Positions 36,195 to 48,099 of a stretch of 64,000 bases of DNA are shown here, piece after piece; the first letter of the stretch is position 1; the number at the start of each line of letters is the position of its first letter. The stretch is from assembly GCF_000002425.4 (NCBI RefSeq), contig NC_037271.1, positions 5,401,878 through 5,465,877 of the forward strand, in the 5' to 3' direction. Position numbers and translations under genes: made by a program. The notes under the pieces were generated by a model. That model was not told the DNA's origin, ran no database searches, and was given only the letters and a program-made list of their open reading frames with translations. Source of the stretch: Physcomitrium patens (lineage: Eukaryota; Streptophyta; Bryopsida; Funariales; Funariaceae).

Positions 36195-37690
36195 TGTTGC
36201 ATATGCTCTTGCTTGAAAATTCATGAGGCTTTTAATTGTGGAAGATGAGTAGAAATACAATAGTAATTCTACAAAATCTAATAGAATCTTAAATAAACTT
36301 GAAATAAACTTGAAATAAACTTTAATATCTCTAATCAAACTTTGAAAAATTAAAAATAAATTTAAAAGAAGTTATAAAAGAAATAAAAATAAGTCTTAAA
36401 CTAATTTCAAAAAAAATAATAAGAAATTTTAAAGAAATATAAAAATAAAATTTTAAAGAAATAACAATAATTTTAAAAAATTAAATTAAAGAAATAAAAA
36501 AGAACCTTAAATAAAATTTACAAATAGAAACTCTAATTTAAACTTTATCAATTTGTAGGTCAAATCTTAATTGAAATCTTTATTGAACCTTAACCAAATC
36601 TTATGTCAAACCATAATGAAATCATAATAAAATCCTATATCCTAGATAAATCTTAGATAAATCCTAATCAATCTTTAATTAAGTTTTAAATCTAATTCCA
36701 AGTAATTTCTAGTCTTAACCAAATTGTAGATAAATCCTAAATCAAATCCTATAACAAAATAGAATATCAAAAATTAATAATCAAATAATTTGATATCAAT
36801 TCAAAATTTGCACACTTCTTAATATCTTAGTTAGAAAAAAAACATAAGAAAGATGAAATTGATTGTAATTATTAATTAAAAAAATATAAGATAATCCAAT
36901 CAGGTGTTGGACAACCTCCTATTCCATCCTAAATGCTGAACTTTTAGCACCAATATCTCCTTCTTGAACTATTGAATTACTCTCAAATTTTATCTAAATG
37001 TTGAAAATCAAGTCTAGTATCCTCAGAATCCACAAAAACCTTCACACACTTGAATCTAATTGTTTGATTGACCTCAAAATTTTCACAAATTTATAATAAG
37101 CACATCAACACAATGTCCAAAATTCATTTGTACTTACACCACAAAACTCAAGAAATCTTCAAATTTATAAACATAGTTTTATTTTCCAAAATATAAATCA
37201 ACCAAGAATATCACTAACTTTGAAAATCTCTCAAAAATTCAATATTGATTCAATTGACATAAAATCAATGCCTTAAAATATCTCTTCAAATTTTTTCTCA
37301 AATTTTGTACTTAAATCTACCAAAAAACCTTGAATTTGCTGTATAAGTGCAGTTTTATGCCTTAGAATTTGATTTGAATCTAGGTTAACAACTAGTCCTC
37401 TTAAGAATTTAATTTTTAGTAATTTAAAGTAAGTTTTGTTTTATCCTATTTTCAATACTCTTCTAGATATATCTATATTAATATCTTATCTCATTTACTC
37501 TAATTTGGCTCATTTATGCCTCTTCAAACTAAATAAAAGTCCTCTCTACAAAAAAAACAACACTAAGACTAAATCATTTACCACCTTTTTATCATTTTTT
37601 CTTATTTCTCTACTATACTTTTTTGCTAGGACCTTTTATAATAACATCCATATTTTTATTGTTTTATTTTATAGTTGTATTATAACATGA
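36195..37690. mobile_element. 1.5-kb noncoding repeat, candidate solo LTR, TSD TATTG
   Basis: A second copy of the 15189-16551 repeat. It starts TGTTGCATATG and carries the same blocks in the same order: GGTGTTGGACAACCTCCT, then CCAATATCTCC, then AATCAAGTCTAGTATCC, then ACCTTGAATTTGCT, then TCTAGGTTAACAACTAGTCC. TATTG occurs just before (36190-36194) and just after (37691-37695) the stretch, giving a 5-bp duplication if the element ends at CATGA. No coding capacity. It is likely an LTR of a family other than the 550-bp LTRs, possibly related to the element at 38.6-41.9 kb (inference from proximity only). Confidence 0.5.
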
Positions 37691-37695
37691 TATTG

Positions 37696-38599
37696 TAAAA
37701 ATTCTTGCTCTCTTATTAAAAAATCATTTTAGAAAAAATGAATGAAAAAATGCCACATATGTTTGGAATTTTAAGATTATAATATTAAAACACAACCATG
37801 ATCCATCTTCTAATTCATTTGCTCATCATATTTATCTTTATGTCTTGGAATTCTATGAAATGATTATTAAAGAAATATTTAAAAGAAGAAAAAAATTCAA
37901 GAACATCCAGATACATTTGCAAAACATAAAAAATAGAATAGATGTCTTAAAAGAAGTTATTCTACTTGAAACCACAATGAACATATAAAATGTTGGATAG
38001 AAAAACTCCTATGGATACTTGGATAGAGATCATTTGAAGATAGAGATATATGATTGATTTAGAATGGATTGGATAAGGTAACACTATCCATATTGTCAAA
38101 GTAGAGAGAATTTGCTTTAAGAAAGTGTTGGGCTTCTAGCTGTCACTAATTGCTCAATCAAGTCATAATATAAAAAAAGACCAAGTTTATATATATAATT
38201 ATTCCTATAAGAGCAATTACATCAATACAGAAGCCCTAAGTACCAAAGATCATCCAAAATATGATAAAAATATTCTAAAACCTTATATATCCTTAAGATA
38301 TAATCTTTTCAAACTTCAATAATTCAAATCTTACAATCGAACCCTCCAAAAAAATCAAAATTTTATATGAAGTATTGATAAACTTTCAACAATTGCCATA
38401 ACAAATTTCAACTGCAAATTTATTATGAATCTTAAAAAATTTCCAAAATTCTAATAGTAGCTTCAAATCCTTGCTTATATATACCTATGTGCAATTTTTT
38501 TATATCTCACAAACTAAAAATTTAAATACTATAAAATTTTGATATATAGATTTTTAATCTAATATATACATTTTTTAAAATTTTGAGCCAAATATTCAT
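37696..38599. other. AT-rich, no feature recognised
   Basis: Nothing supported apart from short frames. It lies between the 1.5-kb repeat and the truncated RT end of element D. Confidence 0.3.
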
Positions 38600-39330
38600 C
38601 TAAATACTCAAGATATGGCTCCAATCATTAGTATAAGAAAAAAAATTCACTTATTGCCTTTGAATTACATGTATTGTCTTCAATACTTTATAACTCTTTC
38701 ATATAAACTTCAAAGGCAAAAATTCTTTTGCTTTTCTTTTAATAATTCTATTAATTTTAAAAGCAAAGCTTTAGGCACAAGTATAAGCTTTAAATCCCAT
38801 GAAACATTTGATATTGTAGAGATTATCATAGATACTACAATACTAGGATCCACATATTTAATCTCATTAGGAGTTAAGGCAAATGCCTTATTATGTTCAA
38901 TAAGCATTTTGTCAAAATATATTTTCCTCCATTGATGTCAAGAAATCACCCCCTCCAATCCTCAGCTTAACTAATGATTCTTGAATAAATTGATATCTAA
39001 TTTTACGCTTCTGTCTTAAACTTGGCTCATTGATTATCTCCTTAATATATTCTATAGTATCAATTAATAACTGCGTAGCTACATGTTATACCTTTCTTGC
39101 CACAATTTTATATTTAATTTAAACTTTGACCTCATGTTTCAATCCATAGCTTGTGACAAATCCACCATTTTCTACCATCTCTTTTAACTCTTCATAAGTC
39201 CTTCTTGAGAGTGTTTCTAGTATACCATCTCTATCCATGTTTATAGCTAATTTTTTGAGTATTTTTATCAAATCATCTTCTAAACCTATTTCTTCTATTA
39301 CTCTAACTATGACTCATCATTTGAAACTAA
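38600..39330 (-). pseudogene. RT N-terminal region, element D (minus strand)
   Basis: An open stretch at 38907-38710 begins MLIEHNKAFALTPNEIKYVD and continues with LVPKALLLKLIELLKEK, the segment just before the RT palm in the gag-protease-RT polyproteins I remember from mosses and lycophytes (typical form: EHGKAFAFTP, then IPVPRALLPKLVDLLKEK). Upstream on the same strand are SRRTYEELKEMVENGGFVTS near 39200-39150 and KLRIGGGDFLTS near 38965-38930, which belong to the same polyprotein. The palm with its catalytic Asp pair is missing: the copy is cut at about 38600. Confidence 0.7.
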
Positions 39331-40560
39331 ATCCGCTCTTTTTAATTTTTTTTTTGTTTTTTTTTTAATTATTTATTAAATCTAAATCTTTAATTCTTTA
39401 AATACTTACAAATCCATTACTAGTCAAGTTAAAAAATCTAAAACTTATATTATCTATATTTAAATTTATAGATGATTCATTAGTATCCATGTCTCTCCAT
39501 TCTATAAGGATGCTCTCTAAAAATCTACAAAGTTGTTTCTTGGCTCCAAATGCATCCTTCTTAATTGTTTTTTGTTCCTTTCATAGATAGGTTTTATAAT
39601 AATAAATTGCACAACTTTTCTTCCAATCCAATTACAAATCTTGATATAATGTGAACCATCATTCAAGATTCTAGTCTCCATCCTAATAGATGTAATATAA
39701 GATTGATCAAGTATTACCTGATATATAGTAGAATTCTACACAAAGAAATTTTATTCAACTTCTATATCTCTAATTTTAGTTTTTATAGCTAGATAAGTTC
39801 CATATAAATCACCTTGTTGGTTGTTTGTAGCTCTAATTATCCAACCATGGTTAATATCAATTGGCTAGTTATTCTTCTTATATATTTGCCTTAACATGAT
39901 GTTGATTTCAGATCCATGATTATCTAAGGCCAAAATTGGATCTTTAGAATCTTTCAATCTCACATATATCTCTATAGTAGCTCTTGCTTTATAAAGAATT
40001 AAATAGCTATTACTTTTAATTCCATCATTATCACATTTAGAGCAAGTATTTATATATGTTTCTTATACAATCTTCTTTATTTCTATAGATGTCAAAGATG
40101 TGGATTCTCTTTGATACTTTTTTAGAATCTGAATATATTTAAATAGAGCCTCATATCTTATAGCAACATTACTTTTAGTTTTTGGCATTACAAATTATCT
40201 AAATACCTATCTTATTTCTTTTTTTTCATCCATAGTTACCCGTGAATCCAATGCCTCTACCATAATAGCTTCAACTCTCATTTGTCTCTTCCTCTTTATC
40301 ACATTGATAATCAACTCATGAAAATCCTTCTTAGCTATATTAATAACATCTTTCAGAGTGAATTCAATTTAGGTATCTAAGATCTTCTCCTCTAAAATAC
40401 TTTTTATATCTATAGATGGGTCAATGTCAGATTGAATCTTGTAAGTAGGATTCTTATCTTTAAATTTCCTTTTATCAGCTTTTTCCTTCTCTTTGTCCTT
40501 CTTCTACCACTCTTTTGGTAATAATGTACCACTACAATGAGTAAAAGAAGGCATCTTCTT
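39331..40560 (-). pseudogene. Protease and linker region, element D (minus strand)
   Basis: Translation with a few stops shows an aspartic-protease-like block: ILALDNHGSEINIM at about 39945-39900, then PIDINHGWIIRATNNQQGDL and, near 39700-39630, VILDQSYITSIRMETRILND and GSHYIKI. The D-x-G catalytic motif is the variant D-N-H-G of this family (commonly D-H-G or D-Q-G). Upstream is a Lys/Glu-rich linker. The domain order gag, zinc knuckle, protease, RT supports a retroelement polyprotein of a lineage different from elements A-C and F-H. Confidence 0.65.
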
Positions 40561-41860
40561 TGATTTCTACTCTTTAAAAGCTTCTTTATTCTTTAAAGAC
40601 TTCTTTTTACTTTCAATCTCAACAACATCTTTCTCATGAATAGCTCTATTTTTTTCTTCAACTATAGCATCATGCAAATCATGATCACATTTTTTTTCAT
40701 ATAAAAATACTTTAATGCTAATAGCATCAACTAAATTCTTTCATTTATTTATTCTTTTGATAGTTTCAACTCCCTTAATCATAGCTTTTGTAGTTGGTAA
40801 GGAATTAGCCTAAATTATTTTTTTCTCAATTGTAATAGAATAAGATTCAACTCTTTTCTCTTCAATGGCATTATTCTTTGGTGTTTGTTCTTCCACCGAT
40901 TTTTTTATGCCATCATTTTCAAAATTAGTTTTCAAAGGCTAATCTAACCTTGTGAGTCTTATCCTACCTTCTTTGAAATATATAATATCATCCTTGATTG
41001 CATTGTTATAATTATTGTACTCACTATGCTTATAGTTTGGATTATCACACTACATACATGTTTCTACAAATTCTTTTGAGCCTTCAATTTTCTTTCATAA
41101 GCTTCTTATGTGGAATTTCTTTAACTCAGTCATTTCTACCTGCAAATCTTATATGCTTTTGATTAATTCTTGAAGAATGTCATCATTGACAATCTCGCTC
41201 AAATTTTAAAGTGGCATTAGATTTTAAATTGTAGATATTGGCTCTAACTTTGATATTAAACCATAAGTCTTAATCTTTTGTTGCTTAGCCAAAAGTCCTA
41301 TTGTCTCTTTTATTAAATTCTAATTATAATTAAAACCACTCTTAGATATCTTGTTTGCTAGATAAAAGAATAGCTTATCTTCCAAGTTTTCATCAATTGC
41401 TTGCAAGAATAATCCATATTTTTTTGTTTCTAAAATTTGCCTCTCTTTCCATAGCAATTGTTCAAACTTAGTTTCAAATTCCTTGATTAATTCATTTGGA
41501 GCCATTTGATTCTCTAGCCTTTACTCAATGCACTTCAAAAAGTCTATTTAGTCATTTTCTCTAAGTATTCTTCAAAAAATTTATCTTTCAAGAATTTTTT
41601 AAATTTCTTCTATGATGTAGCCATAATATACAGATCTTGTATTTTTTTTTTTTAATTTCTAGTATTATTGCCAAATCAAAGGTGGTAATCATCTTGATTT
41701 TTGAAACTTGATGCACATCCATTTCACATGTGTAAATCTTTAAGAACTTATTGATATTCCTTCTATCAAACCTTTCAACCTTATCTACTACTTGTAAAGC
41801 TTTGGTGGTATTCCTATCTTTTCCATGCATATGTTGCTTCTCTTCTATAAATTGAATAAA
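40561..41860 (-). pseudogene. gag with zinc knuckle, element D (minus strand)
   Basis: The gag begins inside the segment at 41850-41588, which includes VDKVERFDRRNINKFLKIY and MDVHQVSKIKMITTFDLA. It continues at 41505-41320 with MAPNELIKEFETKFEQLL and LFLQAIDENLEDKLFF. A broken zinc knuckle lies at about 41075-41030: C-M-stop-C-D-N-P-N-Y-K-H then Y where the last Cys should be. It is followed by IIYFKEGRIRL and LKTNF. These motifs match the gag of the moss/lycophyte polyprotein as I remember it. The start is cut by the LTR of element B at about 41861. Confidence 0.7.
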
Positions 41861-42202
41861 TTTCAAGGACATGAATCTCAAAGGAAGAAAATCCTTAATA
41901 TATTCTTGTGTTACTCAAGAAAACTAGAAAGTTATTCAAAGATGATATAATATTAAACCAAAATAGCTATTGTCAAAAATAAGAATACTAAAACATCTTA
42001 AAACAAGACTAAAGAATAAAAAATTATTGATAAGAATGAAGAAGGCTTCACTCTTACCTCCATACATACTCTTAACTAAGAGCTAAGCTTTTAATAAGCT
42101 TCTCTAAAAGATCTTATGAAATTAACCTATTTTTATCTAATTTTATCTATTCTTACCTAATCATATAGGTATTTATTAGAATATCTATGTATATTCATGA
42201 CA
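41861..42202 (-). mobile_element. 3' LTR of element B, internally deleted
   Basis: On the minus strand it starts TGTCATGAATATAC at 42202 and ends with ATGTCCTTGAAA at about 41861. About 200 bases are missing compared with the 5' LTR (junction near 42088, GAGCTAAGCTTT on the plus strand). It lies directly against the polypurine tract, and its other end abuts the gag of element D, into which element B seems to have inserted. Confidence 0.75.
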
Positions 42203-42216
42203 TTATCTCCCTTTCT
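42203..42216 (-). promoter_or_regulatory. Polypurine tract of element B
   Basis: On the minus strand AGAAAGGGAGATAA directly precedes the LTR start TGTCATG. It primes plus-strand DNA synthesis in LTR retrotransposons. Confidence 0.75.
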
Positions 42217-42829
42217 AGAAATAAGTTCCATGAAGAGTGATCTCCATATGTTGAGAAAATCCAAGATGAGGTGAATTATATTTGCCACATATTCCGATCT
42301 TTGCTCTCTTTAAAGATGGTTGATAGGCCCTCTCATCCATCGATAGTGTTCTATACCAAGATAAGAAGACCACCTTGTTACTTAATCCATATTAAAGCCT
42401 TCATAACTTCCTTCAAATAAAATATTTGGAACACTATTAGGAGTTATTTTTACTTCTAATAAAATCATCAAACATGTAGAGTCTCTTCCAAGGTCATGAT
42501 AGCAAACACATTGTATCTAGCCATCTATTCAAAGAAGGACATGTTATTCATGAGGATCTTTATCTCAATTTCATCATCTTGAAGGTTGTGACAATTGCAA
42601 TGTCTTGTCTCATAAGTCTGCAAATAAAAGCTTTTGAGTTGAATCTGTTGGTTGTTGGTTCTCCATCTCCTTAACTACACAGAAGCTACAAAGAAAGATA
42701 AAAAATAAAGTGTTATCTTCTTTTGATCTTATTTCTTTTATAAAAAAGATTTGCTATTTTTTATCTTAGTTTTAATGGATGTCGTTGATGAAAGGCTTCA
42801 ACTCCCTTTGTTGCATTTGCAAGATTCTT
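42217..42829 (-). other. 3' noncoding tail of element B
   Basis: Noncoding region between chromodomain and polypurine tract, sharing blocks with 23300-23865 and 53423-53575 (for example, on the plus strand, CATCGATAGT...ACCAAG). Confidence 0.55.
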
Positions 42830-44010
42830 TGTTGGCTCCTATGTACATTCATTAATATCATATTCATGCCAATGAATAAGATATTCCAACCTATTTTGAC
42901 ACCGCATTGAGTCTAAGACTTCTTCCACCTTGAGCTCTTGATTATTATCCACTTCTATAAGAGGAGGTGGCATTTGTTTTCTTTCCAAAATATTCATTGT
43001 CTTATACAGCTCAAGAAGAGATATATGAAATATAAGATAGATCTTCACAGACTCCGATAGATGTAATTGAAAAGCAACATCATTGTTTTGTTCACAAATA
43101 GAAAAAGGTCCTAACTTATAATAGTTTAACTTATCTCAAGGACAAGTAGTCTTAATGTTGCGATGAAGTAACCATATCTTGAATTGTGCTTACTCCTTAC
43201 GATAGGCATCCACCTTGGTCTTTTGTCATTCTTTAGCTTTCTTTAATTGTGTCTTCATTATTGTATATAGCTGTGATAAATAATTTATTAAATCTTGTGC
43301 TGCAAGATTATGAATTTTTGAAAAGTCAAAAGTATCAAGTTGTGGATGATAACCATAATTGGCTTAGAAAGATGTTTGTTGAGTAGAAGAATATACCAAA
43401 TTATTGTATGTAAATTTTGCCAATGGCAAAAGAATTTTCTAATCATCTTGATGATAGTGGACGGTATACCTCAAATATTATTCTAAAACTTGATTCATCC
43501 ATTCTATTTGTCTATCAATTTTAGGATGAAAAGTCAAAGAGAGCTTTATATCCACCTTTAGAATCTTGAATAGGATTGTCTAAAATCTTGATACAAATTG
43601 AGTCTTCCTATCTGATATAATATCCTTTGAGAATCTATGATTGCGACAAATATTGTCAATAAAAATCTCAAATGTTTCTTCACAAGAAATAGATTTTGTA
43701 CATAATATAAAATATTCCATTTTAATGAAGTAATCTATGATCACAAATATAGAATTATATGAACTTGAATTCAGAAGATTTTTAATAAAATCCATAGAAA
43801 TAAAAGATTATGGTTGTTCAAATATAGGCAATGGTTGGAGAAGTCCATAAGATTGATGAAAAGGAGTTTTTGATCTTGAATAAACGTCACATAATTGGAC
43901 AAAGTTTTTTATCACCTTCCACATTTGCAACCACCAAAAATATTTGGATATAAGCTCTAAAGTCTTATTATATCTAAAATATCATATTATTAAAAAGTCA
44001 TGATGTACTT
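42830..44010 (-). pseudogene. Integrase and chromodomain (element B, minus strand)
   Basis: An open stretch at 43795-43580 begins MDFIKNLLNSSSYNSIFVII and continues with the DYFIK of the integrase core, including the first catalytic Asp region; later the frame holds ISDRKTQFVSRF (second Asp region). At 43048-42839 the frame FHISLLELYKT leads into a chromodomain: ELKVEEVLDSMR, RLEYLIHWHEYDINECT. The following WEP has lost its Trp to a stop. The enzyme would insert the element DNA; the chromodomain directs target choice. Broken by several stops. Confidence 0.8.
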
Positions 44011-44399
44011 GAAGAATAAATAAATGTGCTTCTCCTTTTAAAATATATAGGCGTTGTTTAAAATAGAGTAAGTTTTTCTTGAAATCAAACTTTAAAACAT
44101 CATGAGACTTAGAAAAAAGATTCTTAATATCATAAACAAGAACAACAAAGGACAAACTTGATTGAATTTATTTGACAAAGGTCAAATCAACAATCAATGT
44201 TTATTTCATTGCTCAAAGATGAAAATATTCTAGTGCTAAGAGGATTGTTCCTTATTGATCAAAAGATATGTCTCCTTCTTTTGGTACAAGATAAGATTAT
44301 TTAAATAGAGCATTTGATAAATCTTTTTTATTTTTCAAGTCGATATGTGATCTTGAAATCAAATCTTGATAATGACATGCTTCAAGAGGCTTGGCAACA

Positions 44400-45430
44400 A
44401 TTCAAAACATGTGTCAACATGAAATACTTAAGGTTCTTGTGATATGTATATACTGTAACTAAACTTGAGGTGCCTTCTAGTTAATGATGCCATTCTTAAA
44501 ATGAATCCACAATTGAAAAAAGTTCTTTCTCATGGATCTCATAGTTAATCTCGAGTGCTGAAAATTTCATGGAATAGAAAGCTACTGGATGGAATTTGTC
44601 ATCTGTTTCCATTTGTGACAATATTATATCCAAGGCAAAGTCTGATGCATTTGTTTCCATAAAGAATGCCTTAGAAAAGTTGACATGCTACAAAGTTGGT
44701 GAAGAAGTAAATTCCTTCTTCAAAGCAACAAACAATGCTTCGACTTCTTTATTCCACTCAAGTTTGTCTTTATAAGTCAAATGTGTTAGTAAAGCTATTA
44801 CTTGAGAAAAATTCTTAATAAAGATTCAATAATAATTGACAAAGTCCAAATAGCATTGCACATCTCTTACTGCTCTTGAGATCTTTCAATCTATGATAAT
44901 TTGGACCTTCTTTGGATCCATCATAAGGCCTTTATTAGAAATGATGTATCTCAAAAATTCAACTTGAGTAGTGTGGAATACACACTTTTTCATCTTTGCA
45001 TATACTCATGTATCTTTTAGTTTTTGTAATATATGATGAACATAAACTTCATGCTCTTTTGTATTCTTAGAATAGATTAAAATATCATCTAAATAATAGA
45101 TGACAAAATCATGAAAAAACTTACAAAAGAAATCATTCATTAGATATTGAAAAGCAAGTGGTGCATTCATGAGTCCAAAAAGTATGACATTATATTCAAA
45201 ATGTCCATACCTAGTTCAAAAAACAGTCTTCAATTCATCTCCTTCTTTGATGCAGACCAAATTATATGCTCTTTGTAGATCTATTTTTGTATAGATCTTT
45301 GGTTGATTTAGTTGATGAAGAAGTCCTAAAATCAAAAGTAGAAGGTATATGTTCTTGGTGTTGAATTTGTTGAGTCCCTGATAATCAACACATCCGTTGA
45401 AAGCCATCTTTTTTCTTCTAAAATAAGATA
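44400..45430 (-). pseudogene. RT and RNase H (element B, minus strand)
   Basis: An open stretch at 45407-45216 reads CVDYQGLNKFNTKN, LNQPKIYTKIDLQRAYNLVC and IKEGDELKTVF, the fingers/palm start of a Ty3/gypsy RT. Lower down are FLRYIISNKGLMMDPKKVQ near 44990-44930, DFVNYY...FIKNFSQV near 44860-44800, and RNase H-like ETNASDFALD with VAFYSMKF and NYEIHERELF between about 44680 and 44540. The domain order is as in the family. Several tryptophan codons are stops, so it is inactive. Confidence 0.8.
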
Positions 45431-45889
45431 AAAGTACTTATTGGAAATTTAAAATGGTATATAAAGTTCTTAGCCAAGTTCTTCTCAATGTATTCCTTGA
45501 GTATAGCCAACTCATTTTGTGATAGGCTATAGATTGGTCCAAATGATGGTTAGATTTGTTCTTGAAGATTAATGGAACAATCATAAGGACAATGCTCTAG
45601 AATTTTTTTTGTATTCTTCTTTTTAAAAACATCCTGAAAATCTTGATACTGGCTAGGAATACCACTTGATATCTTATCACCATGAAAATGGAGGTGGCAC
45701 ATATAGCAAAAGATGGCTATTTATTTGCAGCATATATGAAAGCTTTCGCATCTACTAATAAGGGTTTAGATATACTAAACTTATGGATTTCTACTTGCCT
45801 AACAGGATCTTGGGCTAAACTATGGAAAAAATCGAGATTGCAAGAGATCCAATTTATCTGAGGGTTTTATCTTTCTAACCACGATAGTC

Positions 45890-46180
45890 CTAAATTAATT
45901 GGATTAGGAGGAGATTTAATTACATTAAATATTGCTAAACTATTGTGACCACTAATTGTTACTTCTACAAGAATGGTTTCATATATAACATCCCCAGAAG
46001 ATAATGAACATCCATCTATTACTTCTAGATGCACATGTTTGATTTTCTTAAATAAGGATATATCTTATTTTTTGACAAAGTCTTCATCTATAAAATAAGT
46101 TGAGGCTCCTAAATCCAACAAAGCTAAGACTTTGTGGTATTTTGGTCATAAATAAATTTCTATTCTAAAATAAGGTGAGG
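45890..46180 (-). pseudogene. Aspartic protease (element B, minus strand)
   Basis: Translation shows KVLALLDLGASTYFIDEDF at about 46135-46075, where the catalytic D-S/T-G reads D-L-G (TCA to TTA gives Leu). It continues with HVHLEVIDGCSLSSGDV and INLGLSWLER near 45900. The region follows gag and precedes RT. Confidence 0.7.
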
Positions 46181-46239
46181 GATCAAAAGAGACAATAGGA
46201 TCTTTGCTAGATGTTGCATATGATTTCAACTGCAGAGTC

Positions 46240-47312
46240 TCTATTGTAATTAGAACAACTTATTTTTTGACACATTGTCTTCTTTGGCAATTGTGCTTTT
46301 TTATTTTGTAATTATAATATTTCTTTGGATAATATTTAGTAGTATGTTTAGATGCTCCACAATATAAGCACAAGCCCTCTTAATGTCATTGACTATTTTT
46401 TTGCTCTATAAAAGATTTTAAATGTACCGTATCACTTTGCATTACTTCTCACTTTGATAAATAAGTTTCTAAAAACTTGGGAGCTTCCATCATTATTTGA
46501 TTTGTTCTTCTCTAGCCATATCTTTGTTCTTGATGTCTTTCAAATAATCAATTGTCACATGCAATGGCTTGAGCAATAAATTATTTCAAAGATTTTGTCG
46601 TTGATATTGTCAATAAAAAGTCTTTGATATTATCTTTCAATCCATATTGAAATTCATTGATAAGTTCTTTATCATTCCAATCCACATCACAAGCAAGGTT
46701 TTGGAATTTAATAGCATATATGGTAGCTGATCGTGATCCTTGCTGTAAAGATAAATGCTTGGTCTTTGCTACTCTTTTTTGATCACTTTATCCAAATTTG
46801 GCCATAAACCCTTCTAAGAATGAATTCAAATCATAAAAGAGTCTCAAATCTTTTTCCATTAAATATACAAATTAAGAGAGACGACTTCTTAATAGAAATG
46901 TACTTATAAATTTGACTTGAATAAATCCATTGAGATATTAGAAAAGGTGCAATTTTAGATAAAACTTGACCAATTATAAAAATCCTTGAAATTTTGATCT
47001 TGTTCCATCAAACTTCTTAGGCATACTAATCCTTGTCTCCATCATACTTGTAAAAGCAAAATTCCTTGGATTTAATTGTCAAGTCGATCTACTTACTTCT
47101 TTCAACTGCACAATTTCTTGCTGCAGACTCTGAACTTCTTCCATAGTTGTAAGCATAGTACCTCCATGATTCACATTAGAAATACGTAAGATTTCTACTT
47201 TTAGAGTGTTGACAAGCTCATGAAGATCTATAATAATTGTAAATCTCTTCTCACTTTGACTAAGAATAGCATTCATAATCTTTCCTTCCATAGACAACTC
47301 AAAAAAATCCAA
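46240..47312 (-). pseudogene. gag with zinc knuckle (element B, minus strand)
   Basis: The first 77 codons are open (47312-47079): MDFFELSMEGKIMNAI, then RFTIIIDLHELVNTLKVE and a Gln/Glu-rich coil-like end (EEVQSLQQEIVQLKE). Further on are MPKKFDGTRSKFQGFL near 46990-46950 and YAIKFQNLACDVDW...FQYGLKDNI near 46700-46620, the retrotransposon gag core. A zinc knuckle with its last Cys replaced by Tyr is at about 46375-46330 (CLYCGASKHTTKYY). It encodes the particle protein; inactive because of stops. Confidence 0.75.
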
Positions 47313-47528
47313 AATATTAAATTAGAGGAAGGTAATCTACAACTTCTAATAAAAATTTCCACAAAGAAGGATAATCCACTGTCTTTAAGAAAATGATCAG
47401 TATTAGAAAACAAGATTTTTTGTCTAAAGGTGAATAACTAGCAACCTTCAAAATATAACAATAGAAGTGGAATAATTCACTCACTTCTAAAACAAGATAA
47501 AAATAATATATTAGCACTCTTGTCAAAC

Positions 47529-48030
47529 TATCAAAGACATGAATCTCAAAAAAAAAAAAAAATACTCAATACACTCTTGTGTCACTGAAGAGAACTAGAA
47601 AGTCACTCAAAAGATGATATAATATTAAACTATAATGACTATTATCAAAAATAAAAAGACTAGAAAGTCTTGAAACAAGACTGAAGTCTAGAAAGGCATT
47701 GACAAGTGTAAAGAAGGCTTTACTCTTGCCTCCATATATACTCTTAACTAGGAGCTACATGGCGTTGTTCTATAGGACCTCTATACATGTTGACTTTATA
47801 AGACACGTATCTTAACTTATAAGATAAATTTTCTATATGTGTACTACATAGTTAACTTGTTCCACAAGCTATCAATACATGATTATCTTATTGACAAAGT
47901 TTTTAACCAATCAACTACAAACACATGTAAAGTCAAGTAACATCTATGAATCTTTTAGGAAGCTTCTCTTAAAGATCTTGTAAAATTAACCTACTTTTAT
48001 CTACTTTTACTTATTCCTACCATGGTCATA
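47529..48030 (-). mobile_element. 5' LTR of element B
   Basis: A 502-bp LTR read on the minus strand from TATGACCATGGTAGG (48030) to ATGTCTTTGATA (47529). It carries the TATATATGG box near 47735 and the GTGTATTGAGTATT block near its end. The leader on the inner side (GACAAGAGTGCTAATAT, minus strand) matches that after the LTR at 53576. No exact 5-bp target duplication was found for element B. Confidence 0.75.
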
Positions 48031-48099
48031 CAAAATTTGTAGCATATTAGCCTATGATGCAATTACTTTCTTAAGCATCTACATTCAAGGAGATAGTGG

